Assembly (NCBI GenBank): GCA_900752435.1
Contig: CAADVD010000038.1
Coordinates: 11,120-75,119 of the forward strand
Source of the DNA: Oscillospiraceae bacterium
Lineage (GTDB): Bacteria; Bacillota; Clostridia; Oscillospirales; Ruminococcaceae
DNA length: 64,000 nt
Reading direction: 5' to 3'
The position numbers and the translations under genes were made by a program. Positions 24,808 through 34,028 of the stretch are shown here, piece after piece (the first letter of the stretch is position 1; each line of letters begins with the position of its first letter). The notes beneath the pieces were generated by a model, which did no database searches, had not been told where the DNA came from, and saw only the letters and a list, made by a program, of their open reading frames with translations.

Positions 24808-26337
24808 ATGGACAAGGTTTGGATTTTGGCGGCTTTTGTGGTGTATCTGCTTGCGATGATTGTCATCGGCGCTCTTTACCTCAAAAGAACGAAGAATTCC
24901 GAGGATTATTTTTTGGGCGGACGAAGCCTGAACGGTTGGGTGGCCGCGCTGAGTGCGCAGGCTTCCGATATGAGCGGGTGGCTGTTGATGGGGCTTCCTG
25001 GTTCCATTTATGCGCTGGGTACGGGACAAATTTGGATTGCCGTGGGGTTGTTCATTGGAACAGTGCTCAACTGGATTTTCATTTCCGGTCGATTGCGCCG
25101 CTATACGATGCGTGCGAACAATTCTTTGACGCTGCCTGCTTATTTTGAGAATCGGTTTCACGACAGCTCCAAAATTTTGCGTGTGGTTTCCTCCGTCTTT
25201 ATTGCGATTTTCTTTTTGGTGTATACGGCTTCGGCATTTTCCGCAGGCGGTAAGCTGTTTTCCTCTGTGTTTGGGATTTCGTATGAATTGGCGCTGATGA
25301 TCGGCGTGGTTGTGATTTTGGCGTATACATTTATGGGCGGCTTTATGGCTGTTTGTACCACAGACTTTATTCAGGGCTTTATGATGATTATCGCGCTGGT
25401 CACGGTTCCATTGTGTGCGTTTTTGTTTACTGGCGGTTGGGACGGTGTCAAGGAAGCACTGGCACAATCCGGTGTGGAATCGGCTTCCTTCCTCAATCCG
25501 ATGTTGGAAGGCGGCGAAAAGATTTCGGCCATCAGCATCATTTCTCAGCTTGGCTGGGGCTTGGGTTACTGCGGTATGCCGCACATTTTGACGCGCTTTA
25601 TGGCCATTCGTTCGCACAAAGAATTAAAAAAATCACGCGTCATTGCAATTATTTGGGTGGCGATTTCTCTGTTGTTTGCCTGCATCATTGGCATCATCGG
25701 CCGGGCTTACTTGATGCCGATGCTGTTGGAAGGCGCCAATACGGAAAATGTGTTTATTGAGATGATTTTGAAGGTGTTTTCCGTAGATTTGACGCTGCCG
25801 TTTATCGGAGGAATTTTCTTGTGCGGAATTTTGGCGGCGATTATGTCAACGGCGGATTCGCAATTGCTGGTAACTGCGTCTTCGGTGTCTGAGGATATTT
25901 ATCATGGAATGGTATCCAAAAATGCGTCCGATAAGGAAATGATGCGTGTGAGCCGAATTACGATTGTGGTGATTGCGGTGATTGCCTGCATCATTGCGTT
26001 TGATCCGAACAGCAGCATTATGGGGTTGGTTTCCAATGCGTGGGCTGGTTTCGGTTCGGCGTTTGGGCCGGTGGTTGTGCTGTCGCTGTTCTGGAAACGG
26101 TGCAATCGAAATGGCGCGTTGGCTGGTATGATTAGCGGCGGATTGACGGTGGTCGTTTGGGATTATTTGAAGGTGTTTGATGGACAGACGCTGGGGACGG
26201 TTACTGGGTTGTATTCGCTAGTGATTGGATTTGCAATTGGGTTGGTTGTGACCATTGCGGTTAGTTTGGTGACGAAGAAGCCGGATGAGGTGATTTTGAA
26301 GGAGTTTGATGAGGTGGCTGCTGGGAAGGTAGAATAG
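24808..26337 (+). CDS. putP: sodium:solute symporter, PutP-type Na+/proline symporter
   Basis: A 509-residue SSS-family transporter with about 13 membrane segments. Features are the N-terminal IVIGALYLKRTKNSEDYFLGGRSL, the Na+/substrate site region AQASDMSGWLLMGLPGSIYALG, the family hallmark GWGLGYCGMPHILTRFMAI, and AAIMSTADSQLLVTASSVSEDIY. These match the PutP sodium/proline group closely. The ATG at 24808 follows GAAGGAGTG; an upstream extension would read through the terminator hairpin. Proline or a related osmolyte is the likely cargo. The gene is followed by a strong terminator. Confidence 0.92.
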   Translation: MDKVWILAAFVVYLLAMIVIGALYLKRTKNSEDYFLGGRSLNGWVAALSAQASDMSGWLLMGLPGSIYALGTGQIWIAVGLFIGTVLNWIFISGRLRRYTMRANNSLTLPAYFENRFHDSSKILRVVSSVFIAIFFLVYTASAFSAGGKLFSSVFGISYELALMIGVVVILAYTFMGGFMAVCTTDFIQGFMMIIALVTVPLCAFLFTGGWDGVKEALAQSGVESASFLNPMLEGGEKISAISIISQLGWGLGYCGMPHILTRFMAIRSHKELKKSRVIAIIWVAISLLFACIIGIIGRAYLMPMLLEGANTENVFIEMILKVFSVDLTLPFIGGIFLCGILAAIMSTADSQLLVTASSVSEDIYHGMVSKNASDKEMMRVSRITIVVIAVIACIIAFDPNSSIMGLVSNAWAGFGSAFGPVVVLSLFWKRCNRNGALAGMISGGLTVVVWDYLKVFDGQTLGTVTGLYSLVIGFAIGLVVTIAVSLVTKKPDEVILKEFDEVAAGKVE

Positions 26338-26346
26338 TATAGTATG

Positions 26347-26390
26347 AAAACAATCCGGTATCTGTGGGAATAGATACCGGATTGTTTGAT
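26347..26390 (+). terminator. intrinsic terminator after putP
   Basis: AACAATCCGGTATC pairs perfectly with GATACCGGATTGTT around a 10-base loop, then TGATTTGT. Confidence 0.85.
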
Positions 26391-26395
26391 TTGTC

Positions 26396-26438
26396 AAAAT
26401 TTCTCCCTGTTTTTCTTAGCAAAAAACAGGGAGAAATT
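26396..26438 (-). terminator. terminator at the end of the polysaccharide locus
   Basis: AATTTCTCCCTGTTTTT pairs with a near-perfect complement ending at 26438 (loop CTTAGC). On the minus strand ATTTTGACAA follows. It lies about 140 bp past the last gene of the locus; the AT-rich stretch between shows nothing else. Confidence 0.65.
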
Positions 26439-26576
26439 AAATGGAATCTATTTGAGCCATGTGGATATGTATTAAGATAGAATATACCTATCCCCTCTCT
26501 GAAATTACCAGATGATACCTCTTTCTTAATTTATTCAGAATAGTATATTAATCTAAGGATTGCATATTATTAAACT

Positions 26577-27704
26577 TCATACTGAATACCCAAGTTTTCC
26601 CAAAATATTATTTTTGTTTATCAATAGACGTTTCAAAGGAATATCTATAAGTCTAGCAGCAACATAACACAGCAACAGTCCCCATAAAATGACCAAAATC
26701 GGATTTTTAGGCCAATATAAAATTGGTTGGAATATATTCTTACTAACATTGAAGAAAATGCAGTGTAAGAACCACATATATAATGAATATTTCCCTATTT
26801 CACCAATTAAATTCCAGAATTTTTTTATGGGAATCATGCGTATAATATTTATAATAGAATAAACAAAAATAGGAGTATACACAACATCCATAAAAATGGA
26901 AACCGAAACTGCTCGTCCTAATAGGTATATTGTAAACAACGTAACTTTAGCCAAATAATGCCTTGCCAAAAAAACTCCTGAGCCCAAAACTATATACACA
27001 ATTAGTTTAATCCACTTGTATCGAAATAGGTTCATTAATTTATCAAATCGCTTAAACAATGAACATGAAGCGCATATATATCCAATCCCAATACAAGGAA
27101 ACCATTCCGACACATTCTCTAAATTTCCTGCTATGACAGAGTTTCCAACGAATTTTGCCAAAATAACCGGACACATAACAGGAAGTATCAGCATAAAAAT
27201 AATAAGCCCTATCAAATTCTTTTGAGAATACTTTGCTGCAAAAGTTAAAACTAGCATTGATATAATATAAAAAGGGATATACCAGCAAAAAACCATAATG
27301 GGTCTATTAAGAGCAAACAACTCCAGTGCAAAAGATTTTAACGAGAAATCGTTATAATTTCCTAGAAACAATGCAATCACCAAAAAAGGAATATACACAA
27401 ACCAATAAGTAATAAGAACATCTGTTATCTTCCTAAAGGCATAATGACAATTTTTTTCTTTGCAGAAAAAGTAACAATATCCAGTTAAAAACGCAAAGAT
27501 AGCCACACACATATTAAAGGGAGTACAAAGCCATTTAGCATACGGTTCTAATGCTGGATAAGAAATTCCATCAATATATGCATCTGGAAATGTAAACATG
27601 TGATGGATAAACATAAAAATTAGAGCAATACCTTTTATAATATTTGTTGTACTTTTGTCAAAGTAACTTTCAGGATTATCACCGTGTATTTCTTTTGATA
27701 TCAA
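26577..27704 (-). CDS. membrane acyltransferase family 3 (OafA-like)
   Basis: A 375-residue polytopic membrane protein with about ten hydrophobic segments. The N-terminal TTNIIKGIALIFMFIHHMFTF carries the family's conserved His in HHM, with an arginine-containing FRKITDV loop later. Such enzymes O-acetylate surface sugars using cytosolic acetyl-CoA. It is the last gene of the polysaccharide locus. The start is uncertain: TTG at 27704, 10 bp after AAGGTG, is the best candidate because no ATG precedes the first membrane segment. Confidence 0.8.
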   Translation of the reverse strand: MISKEIHGDNPESYFDKSTTNIIKGIALIFMFIHHMFTFPDAYIDGISYPALEPYAKWLCTPFNMCVAIFAFLTGYCYFFCKEKNCHYAFRKITDVLITYWFVYIPFLVIALFLGNYNDFSLKSFALELFALNRPIMVFCWYIPFYIISMLVLTFAAKYSQKNLIGLIIFMLILPVMCPVILAKFVGNSVIAGNLENVSEWFPCIGIGYICASCSLFKRFDKLMNLFRYKWIKLIVYIVLGSGVFLARHYLAKVTLFTIYLLGRAVSVSIFMDVVYTPIFVYSIINIIRMIPIKKFWNLIGEIGKYSLYMWFLHCIFFNVSKNIFQPILYWPKNPILVILWGLLLCYVAARLIDIPLKRLLINKNNILGKLGYSV

Positions 27705-27817
27705 TTATAATAGCACCTTCCCAATCTGTTTTTAACACTCTTCAACATAAATAAACAGAATCAATATTTCACCCCTTAATACTTTCATACCTTTATTTCG
27801 CAGGTTATTAATAGCTT

Positions 27818-28807
27818 TTATATTTTTCTTCTTATTGACATTAAAAGCATATAGCTATGATCTCCCATCAACAGTGTAAGATAGGCCAATTTAAATTTTA
27901 CTGATGAAGACGCTCTCACTATCTGCTTTCCAGCCGCCTTACAGGATGCTCTTAATTCGTTGAATCTATTCCTGTTTTGGGGCGTTGTTAAATTAAGCTT
28001 TCGCTTGGCATCCATCAATTCACTCAAGGCAAATGTCAAAGATTTTTCTGAACAGTATTGCTGACCCTTTGCCAAAAATTGAAGCGCTCTCTCGACTCGT
28101 GCCTCGACTACATCCAGATGACCAATAGAAAACTTAGAACTCATTATACTGTCATTTCTTTTTCGATAACAATACAAGTTCTCCTTAATACATGTAATTC
28201 TCTCACAACCCGCCACTAAAGGGTAAATAACAAATTCATCATCAATCATTTTTCCTTTAGGGAAGCGCACATTTCTATATAAATCCTTATGAACAAGTTT
28301 ATTCCAAACAGCAACATATGCAATATCTGGTTGTCCATAATACTGTTTCCAAAAGTCAACAGGACTTATCACTTCGTCTTTGAGATGCGATTCCGTCCCC
28401 TCTTTTTGATTGTATAAATCGAAGCAATTTTCTCCAACACAAGAAAAACTGCACAAAGCCATTTCAGAGTGATCTCTGCAAATCGCATGATATAAATCTG
28501 AAATCATGCTTGGATAAATAAAATCATCGCCATCAACAAATATAATATAATCTCCGGAAGCATTGTCCAGACCTACATTTCTAGCTTCGGAAGAACCACC
28601 ATTCTTCTTATGAATTACCTTAATCCGGCTATCTCGCTTTGCATACTGATCACATAATTTAGGGCAACCATCTGGAGATCCGTCATCAATCAGAATAATT
28701 TCAAGATTTTTATAAGTTTGTTTTAATATACTATCTATACAGCAAGATAAATATTTTTCAACCCTATACACTGGTACTAGCACGCTGATTAATTTTTCTT
28801 TCTCCAT
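27818..28807 (-). CDS. GT2-family glycosyltransferase
   Basis: A 329-residue GT-A glycosyltransferase that adds one sugar to the growing glycan on the cytosolic face. The N-terminal catalytic domain shows ISVLVPVYRVEKYLSCCIDS, ILIDDGSPDGCPKLCDQYA, GGSSEARNVGLD and the metal-binding IIFVDGDDFIYP. VAVWNKLVHKDLYRNVRFP and IDDEFVIYPLVAGC follow. The sugar and acceptor cannot be predicted. The start has AGAGAGGCGGG upstream. It lies 95 bp after wecB and is separated from the kds block only by that gene. Confidence 0.88.
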   Translation of the reverse strand: MEKEKLISVLVPVYRVEKYLSCCIDSILKQTYKNLEIILIDDGSPDGCPKLCDQYAKRDSRIKVIHKKNGGSSEARNVGLDNASGDYIIFVDGDDFIYPSMISDLYHAICRDHSEMALCSFSCVGENCFDLYNQKEGTESHLKDEVISPVDFWKQYYGQPDIAYVAVWNKLVHKDLYRNVRFPKGKMIDDEFVIYPLVAGCERITCIKENLYCYRKRNDSIMSSKFSIGHLDVVEARVERALQFLAKGQQYCSEKSLTFALSELMDAKRKLNLTTPQNRNRFNELRASCKAAGKQIVRASSSVKFKLAYLTLLMGDHSYMLLMSIRRKI

Positions 28808-28902
28808 AATTTCCCGCCTCTCTAGCCACTATATTTACTCAATTCGATAAACAATTTACAATCAATATCAAGATAATTACGCATATATGGAAATATCTGT
28901 AT

Positions 28903-29997
28903 TTAGCTTTTTTCAAGTATATCTGCAATCCTCTTACAAGCAAATCCGTCACCATATGGATTGCTTGCATTGCTCATCCTTGCATACTCATCTACATCTT
29001 CCAGTAGCCTCTTAAAGTTCTGATAGATTACTTCTTCTTCTACTCCAACCAATTTCAGTGTTCCAGCAGCAATACCTTCCGGCCTTTCTGTAGTATCACG
29101 CATAACAAGCACCGGTTTACCCAAAGATGGAGCTTCCTCTTGAATTCCGCCAGAATCTGTCAAAATCATAAAGCTACGACTCTGAAAGTTATGAAAGTCC
29201 AACACATCCAACGGCTCAATAATATGAATGCGTTTATCATCACCCAGAATTGTATTGGCAGTCTCTCGAACAACTGGATTCATGTGAATCGGATAAATCG
29301 CTTTCACATCTGGATGTTCATCCAGGACTCGACGAATCGCTCGAAACATATTTTCCATCGGCTTTCCAAGATTTTCACGTCGGTGGGCCGTAATCAGGAT
29401 TAGTCTACTATCTGCTGCCCATTCAAGTTCAGGATGAGTATAGTTAGCTCTTACTGTAGTTTTCAATGCATCGATTGCAGTATTACCAGTAACATAAATC
29501 GTTTCAGGCTTTCTTCCTTCTTTCAGCAAATTCTGCTTTGACAGTTCCGTAGGAGCAAAATTATACTGACTGATAATGCTGACCGCCTGACGATTGAACT
29601 CTTCCGGATATGGCGAATAGACATTGTATGTACGCAGCCCAGCTTCCACATGACCGATAGGGATTTGTAGATAAAAACAGGCCAACGCCGTAACAAATGT
29701 CGTGGAAGTATCACCATGAACCAAAACCACATCTGGCTTTACTTTTTCTAAAACTACCTTAATGCCATTTAAGATATTAGTAGTAATATCAAACAATGTC
29801 TGCTTTTGCTTCATAATAGAAAGGTCGTAATCCGGTACCACATGAAATGCTTCCAAAACTTGGTCAAGCATTTGACGATGCTGGCCTGTAACACAAACAA
29901 TTGTTTCAATATTCTTCCGCGTTTTCAACTCATTAACCAAAGGACACATTTTAATTGCTTCCGGTCTTGTACCAAATACCAGCATCACCTTTTTCAT
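28903..29997 (-). CDS. wecB: UDP-N-acetylglucosamine 2-epimerase (non-hydrolysing)
   Basis: Interconverts UDP-GlcNAc and UDP-ManNAc, giving a ManNAc donor for surface polymers. The 364-residue protein shows VMLVFGTRPEAIKMCPLV, VCVTGQHRQMLDQVLEAF, VLVHGDTSTTF, HVEAGLRTYN, the ligand-binding TDSGGIQEEAPSLG and TERPEGIAAGTLKLVG. The ATG at 29997 follows GGAAAGGA; a longer reading extends into kdsC and is rejected. It is 4 bp after kdsC. The presence of two pyruvyl transferases in the locus makes pyruvylated ManNAc a reasonable guess for part of the polymer. No UDP-ManNAc dehydrogenase is seen. Confidence 0.95.
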   Translation of the reverse strand: MKKVMLVFGTRPEAIKMCPLVNELKTRKNIETIVCVTGQHRQMLDQVLEAFHVVPDYDLSIMKQKQTLFDITTNILNGIKVVLEKVKPDVVLVHGDTSTTFVTALACFYLQIPIGHVEAGLRTYNVYSPYPEEFNRQAVSIISQYNFAPTELSKQNLLKEGRKPETIYVTGNTAIDALKTTVRANYTHPELEWAADSRLILITAHRRENLGKPMENMFRAIRRVLDEHPDVKAIYPIHMNPVVRETANTILGDDKRIHIIEPLDVLDFHNFQSRSFMILTDSGGIQEEAPSLGKPVLVMRDTTERPEGIAAGTLKLVGVEEEVIYQNFKRLLEDVDEYARMSNASNPYGDGFACKRIADILEKS

Positions 29998-30001
29998 ATC
30001 G

Positions 30002-30466
30002 TTATTCCTTTCCAATAAGAGTAATAAACTCTCTAACAGCTCCACGACCACCATCATGACTGCAAATATATTTAACCTGCTTTTTGACTTCATCTACGGC
30101 ATCCTGAGGACAGGCTGTGAGACCACAATAGCGAATGCATTCTAAATCATTTAAATCATCACCGATATAGGCGATTTCATTAGCTTTAGCATTATATTTT
30201 TCAGCAACAGCTTTCAATTGTGCCAATTTATCCGAAATACCCTGATATAATTCCGTGATCTTCAGCTCCTTGGCACGTTGTTCGACAATTTTAGATTTGC
30301 GACCCGTGATAATGGCTGGAGTAATTTCTAAAGTCGGCAAAATGTGCGCGATTGCATAACCATCTCGCACATCAAACGCTTTCATGACTTCGCCTTCCGT
30401 CCCAATATAAATTCGGCCATCGGTTAAAGTGCCATCAACGTCCATTACCAGCAACTTCACATTCAT
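30002..30466 (-). CDS. kdsC: 3-deoxy-D-manno-octulosonate 8-phosphate phosphatase (KdsC-type HAD)
   Basis: Hydrolyses Kdo-8-phosphate to Kdo. The 154-residue HAD protein has the nucleophile motif LLVMDVDGTLTDGRIYIG, the KdsC signature DGYAIAHIL, AIITGRKSKIVEQRAKEL, YQGISDKLAQLK and the metal-binding AYIGDDLNDLECIRYCGL. It lacks a cap domain, as in the tetrameric C0-type KdsC family. The start overlaps the kdsD stop by 4 bp (ATGA). KdsC also resembles the phosphatase half of CMP-sialate loci, but the kdsA, kdsB and kdsD neighbours settle the role. Confidence 0.92.
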   Translation of the reverse strand: MNVKLLVMDVDGTLTDGRIYIGTEGEVMKAFDVRDGYAIAHILPTLEITPAIITGRKSKIVEQRAKELKITELYQGISDKLAQLKAVAEKYNAKANEIAYIGDDLNDLECIRYCGLTACPQDAVDEVKKQVKYICSHDGGRGAVREFITLIGKE

Positions 30467-31440
30467 CGAACAATACCTGCCTTAAAAATATCCTGCATCA
30501 GCACTGAACCAACTACTTTTTTCTGCTCATCAAGAACTGGCATACAAGTAATTTTAAAATTACTCATCATCTGCAGCGCATTAACTGCCATCTCTCTAAA
30601 ATCAATCCATTTTGATGTTTTGGTCATCACATTATCGACAGTCTCATGATAAACATCCACACCATGTTCCAGCATTCGACGCAAATCACCATCAGTAATA
30701 ATGCCTTTTAACTGATTTTGTGTATCAACAATTGTAACCATGCTCAATCCCTTGGTACTCATCTCAACAATAGCATTCCGAAGAGAGCTGCCTTCCAGAA
30801 TAACTGCGTTGTCCTTACCGGTATGCATGACATCTTTAACCTTTACTAGTAATTTCTTGCCCAAAGCTCCAGCTGGATGGTGCAAACCGAAGTCTTCCTT
30901 TGTATAGTTTTTTGCACGGGATACAACTACAGCCAGTGCGTCTCCTAAAACAAGCAAAGAAGTAGTGCTGGAAGTGGGTGCAAGATGCATATAGCAAGCC
31001 TCTTCAAACTCAGGAAAAAAGAAATGATACTGGCACTCCTTTGCAAGAGTGGATTTTGGCTTACCGGTGATCGCTACAGTTATGCATCCAATTTCCTGCA
31101 AAACAGGCATCAAGCGAGTCACTTCCTCACTCTCGCCGCTATAACTCATCAGAATGACGATATCCTTGCATTCCACCATACCGAGATCTCCATGCATGGC
31201 TTCACCTGGGTGCATAAAGAAAGAGGGAGTTCCCAGACTGGCCAGCGTTGCAGCCATCTTAGTTGCAATATGCCCTGGTTTCCCCATTCCAGTAAGGACA
31301 ACTTTACCCTTACAATTTAAAACAAGATTGACCAGATTTTCAAAATCTGATCCAAGAGCATCTCTCGTTTTAATTAGAGCTTCCATCTCAATATCAAAAA
31401 TCTTCTTCGCTTCTTCAACGATATCAAATTGTAAATCCAT
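30463..31440 (-). CDS. kdsD: D-arabinose 5-phosphate isomerase (KdsD/KpsF/GutQ)
   Basis: Converts ribulose-5-phosphate to arabinose-5-phosphate, the first step to Kdo. The 325-residue protein has an N-terminal SIS domain (VVLTGMGKPGHIATKMAATL, FFMHPGEAMHGDLGMV, VILMSYSGESEEV) with TLAPTS-like LAPTSSTTSLLVLGDALA and the family motif FGLHHPAGALGKKL. Two CBS domains follow from about residue 205 (VKDVMHTGKDNAVI, DGDLRRMLEHG). The start is the ATG at 31440 with GAGGA 7 bp upstream. Position in a capsule-type locus is like KpsF of group 2 capsules. Confidence 0.95.
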   Translation of the reverse strand: MDLQFDIVEEAKKIFDIEMEALIKTRDALGSDFENLVNLVLNCKGKVVLTGMGKPGHIATKMAATLASLGTPSFFMHPGEAMHGDLGMVECKDIVILMSYSGESEEVTRLMPVLQEIGCITVAITGKPKSTLAKECQYHFFFPEFEEACYMHLAPTSSTTSLLVLGDALAVVVSRAKNYTKEDFGLHHPAGALGKKLLVKVKDVMHTGKDNAVILEGSSLRNAIVEMSTKGLSMVTIVDTQNQLKGIITDGDLRRMLEHGVDVYHETVDNVMTKTSKWIDFREMAVNALQMMSNFKITCMPVLDEQKKVVGSVLMQDIFKAGIVR

Positions 31441-31453
31441 CACAACTTCCTCT

Positions 31454-32224
31454 TTACTGAACCGCGCTGTACACTTTCTGAAGTTTCTTTAAAAGAGCTT
31501 TCATCTCGCCCAGTGGCACCATGTTGGGTCCATCCGATTTTGCATTATCTGGATCAGGATGTGTTTCCATAAACAAGCCATCCACACCAACTGCAATAGC
31601 AGCCTTTGCTAAATACTCGACATACTGACGATTGCCGCCCGTGCTGGTACCGTTGCCTCCTGGTTTCTGCACACTATGGGTAGCGTCAAAAATTACTGGC
31701 ACCCCCATCTCCTTCATGACCCGCAAACCAGTCATATCTACAATCAACGTGTTATAGCCAAAAGTGGAGCCGCGTTCACAAAGCATCACGTTATCATTAC
31801 CAGACTGACGAACCTTCTCAAGACAATTCTTCATATCCCAAGGAGCAAGGAACTGTGCTTTTTTTATATTGATGCATTTTCCGGTTTTAGCAGCAGCCAC
31901 CAGCAAGTCCGTCTGGCGACAAAGAAATGCAGGAATCTGCAAAATATCGCACACCTGTGCAACCTGCTCTGCCTGCCAAGGCTCATGAATATCCGTACAA
32001 ATGGGCAGGCCATAAATATCCTTTACCTTTTGCAAAATCCTCAGACCTTCCTCTATGCCAGGGCCACGAAAGCTGCTGATCGAAGTACGATTGGCCTTAT
32101 CAAAGGATGCCTTAAAGGTGTATGGAATCCTCAACTCATCCGTAATTTCTTTCATCTGTTCGGCAATGGACAGAACCATTTCTTCGGATTCGATAACACA
32201 GGGGCCAGCAATTAAACTAAACAT
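31454..32224 (-). CDS. kdsA: 3-deoxy-D-manno-octulosonate 8-phosphate synthase (metal-dependent type)
   Basis: Condenses PEP with arabinose-5-phosphate to Kdo-8-phosphate. The 256-residue protein shows YTFKASFDKANRTSISSFRG, ICTDIHEPWQAEQV, PAFLCRQTDLLVAAAKTG and VIFDATHSVQKPGGNG. In the first strand it reads LIAGPCVIES, with Cys 9 where E. coli KdsA has Asn in GGMNVLES. That Cys is the hallmark of the metal-dependent class known from Aquifex. The start has AAGGAAGGG upstream. It sits between kdsB (15-bp gap) and kdsD (13-bp gap), so the pathway genes form one transcript. Confidence 0.96.
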   Translation of the reverse strand: MFSLIAGPCVIESEEMVLSIAEQMKEITDELRIPYTFKASFDKANRTSISSFRGPGIEEGLRILQKVKDIYGLPICTDIHEPWQAEQVAQVCDILQIPAFLCRQTDLLVAAAKTGKCINIKKAQFLAPWDMKNCLEKVRQSGNDNVMLCERGSTFGYNTLIVDMTGLRVMKEMGVPVIFDATHSVQKPGGNGTSTGGNRQYVEYLAKAAIAVGVDGLFMETHPDPDNAKSDGPNMVPLGEMKALLKKLQKVYSAVQ

Positions 32225-32239
32225 AACTTTCCCTTCCTT

Positions 32240-32977
32240 TTATTCAGCAAGACCGTGCTCTTTCATATAACGTTCTACCTGCACACGATCCTTCGGAGTA
32301 TCAACAGACAGCGTTTTGCAATGTGCATTAATGTAGTAGCAATCCTTGCGATTCTCAATAAACCGGAAAGAATCGTTTTCTTCGATTTTCTCAATAGGAC
32401 CACGCGGAGTATCGTGATAATATTCCAATGCAGCGTGCGTGAACGCGCCAACACCGACAAACTTTTGGTACGCGTAGTTCATCTCGCCCTTTGGAAACGG
32501 AATCGGAGCACGAGAAATAAATAGGCAGATTCCATCCTTATTGGTTACAATCTTCAAATTGGTCGAATCAACGACCTCAACAGGGTTAGAGAAATCAGTC
32601 ATCAAATTAGAAACATAGAAACCATCTTCCGGAATTGTCTCAGGGATACACTTTACAATATCATCAGCCATAACTAATGGCTCATCGCCATTAACCATAA
32701 CGTACAGATCTGCTTCAATTTTATGGGACACTTCCCACAAGCGTTCAGTTGCAGTCTCACAATCAGCAGAGGTCATAATGACCTTTGCACCAAAGCCCTC
32801 TGCGACACCTTTGATTTCTTCACTGTCAGTAGCGACATAGACTTCGTCAAATACAGAGACTTCTTTGCTGTGTTTCCAGACCCAGTAAACCATGGGTTTC
32901 CCGCAAATCAGAGCAAGGGGTTTGTTATTAAAACGAGTGGAGCCACCACGGGCTGGAATCATTCCTATAATTTTCAT
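32240..32977 (-). CDS. kdsB: CMP-Kdo synthetase (3-deoxy-manno-octulosonate cytidylyltransferase)
   Basis: Activates Kdo with CTP to CMP-Kdo. The 245-residue protein has GMIPARGGSTRFNNKPLALI (P-loop-like CTP site), EVYVATDSEEIKGVAE, VIMTSADCETATERLWEV, MVNGDEPLVMADDI and YFSRAPIP-like LFISRAPIPFPKGE. These are family signatures of KdsB. The QGDEP of typical KdsB is NGDEP here, and FNNKP replaces LPGKP, so it is divergent and use of a related ulosonic acid cannot be fully excluded. With kdsA, kdsC and kdsD beside it, Kdo is by far the most likely substrate. Confidence 0.92.
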   Translation of the reverse strand: MKIIGMIPARGGSTRFNNKPLALICGKPMVYWVWKHSKEVSVFDEVYVATDSEEIKGVAEGFGAKVIMTSADCETATERLWEVSHKIEADLYVMVNGDEPLVMADDIVKCIPETIPEDGFYVSNLMTDFSNPVEVVDSTNLKIVTNKDGICLFISRAPIPFPKGEMNYAYQKFVGVGAFTHAALEYYHDTPRGPIEKIEENDSFRFIENRKDCYYINAHCKTLSVDTPKDRVQVERYMKEHGLAE

Positions 32978-33004
32978 CTCAATTTCCTCCGAATTTTCAA
33001 TTAT

Positions 33005-34024
33005 CTATATACCATGTCCATCTGCATAAACGTCTTTTTTAAGCAGCTTGAACAAATATAGTCTAAACAATCGGGCATACGCATTAAAAGCATACAACAA
33101 CTTGCTTCTTGCAAAAAGTCTCATTCGATATTGAATATTTTTATCAAAATAAATTAACTGAGAATACTCTTCACGATATGTACGCAAAAGCACCTGTAAA
33201 TCATTTAAATACTTTGCATTTTCTTTAAATGATCTTTGAACATATATTTTATCAAGAAATGTCCACGGATAAGACACCGCATAATACAGGCATTGATTCA
33301 CTATTTCGGGGTAAATTTTCTTTGCTGTATCTACTAAATATGCTCCTGCATAAATCATATCCGGGTCTGCTTTCTTGTTTTGTTTCGCAGTAACTCCTTC
33401 ATCATTCATACGATAAAAATACAATTGCTCGTCCGTACAAACAACACCACAATGCAATTTTTGTGCTATATCACATGAAAAAATTACGTCTTCATTCCGT
33501 CTGCCAGCAACAAAACACAACTCGTTAAACAATTCTCTACGAAACATTTTATTCCAGAACCCAAACTCACTCTTCTTCTGAAGCTGTGCATAAAGATATT
33601 CAGCATTTGACAGCACACCGGATACTCCATTATATGCAGTTAGTATCACATTATCTTCTACAAAACGATAACTTCCACAAACACTGAAGTCAAACTGAGT
33701 TCCATCAAGTAAATTATGCAATATTTTACAATAGTCCGGTGAAATTAAATCATCGCTATCCACAAAACAGATGTATTTCCCCTGTGCTTGTGCTATACCT
33801 GTATTTCTTGCACTTGCTGCACCAGCATTTTTTTGATGGATTACTTTAACTCTGGAATCTTTTTGCACATAGCCTTCACACAGTTGGCCACTGTTATCCT
33901 TGCTCTCGTCATCTACTAAAATCAATTCAAAATCCACAAACGTCTGTGCTAAAATGCTGTCAATACATAAAGCCAAATACTTCTCTGCATTGTACACAGG
34001 AACAACTATACTTACTTCTGCCAT
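33005..34024 (-). CDS. GT2-family glycosyltransferase
   Basis: A 339-residue GT-A enzyme, fifth and most distant member of a row of GT2 genes (33005-38015). It has VSIVVPVYNAEKYLALCIDS, ILVDDESKDNSGQLCEGYV (Glu replaces the usual Gly in DDGS), NAGAASARNTGI and the metal-binding CFVDSDDLI. GFWNKMFRRELFNELCF and RNEDVIFSCDI form the acceptor-side half. The ATG at 34024 follows GGAG; a longer reading overlaps the previous gene. The gene lies 4 bp after its upstream neighbour and 27 bp before kdsB. Confidence 0.88.
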   Translation of the reverse strand: MAEVSIVVPVYNAEKYLALCIDSILAQTFVDFELILVDDESKDNSGQLCEGYVQKDSRVKVIHQKNAGAASARNTGIAQAQGKYICFVDSDDLISPDYCKILHNLLDGTQFDFSVCGSYRFVEDNVILTAYNGVSGVLSNAEYLYAQLQKKSEFGFWNKMFRRELFNELCFVAGRRNEDVIFSCDIAQKLHCGVVCTDEQLYFYRMNDEGVTAKQNKKADPDMIYAGAYLVDTAKKIYPEIVNQCLYYAVSYPWTFLDKIYVQRSFKENAKYLNDLQVLLRTYREEYSQLIYFDKNIQYRMRLFARSKLLYAFNAYARLFRLYLFKLLKKDVYADGHGI

Positions 34025-34028
34025 AATT

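Noticed and set aside
30002..32977. evidence that the organism is a diderm with LPS
   Set aside because: No lpx, lpt, bam or other outer-membrane gene is in view. Kdo in capsule-type loci does not require LPS, so the kds genes alone do not show an outer membrane.
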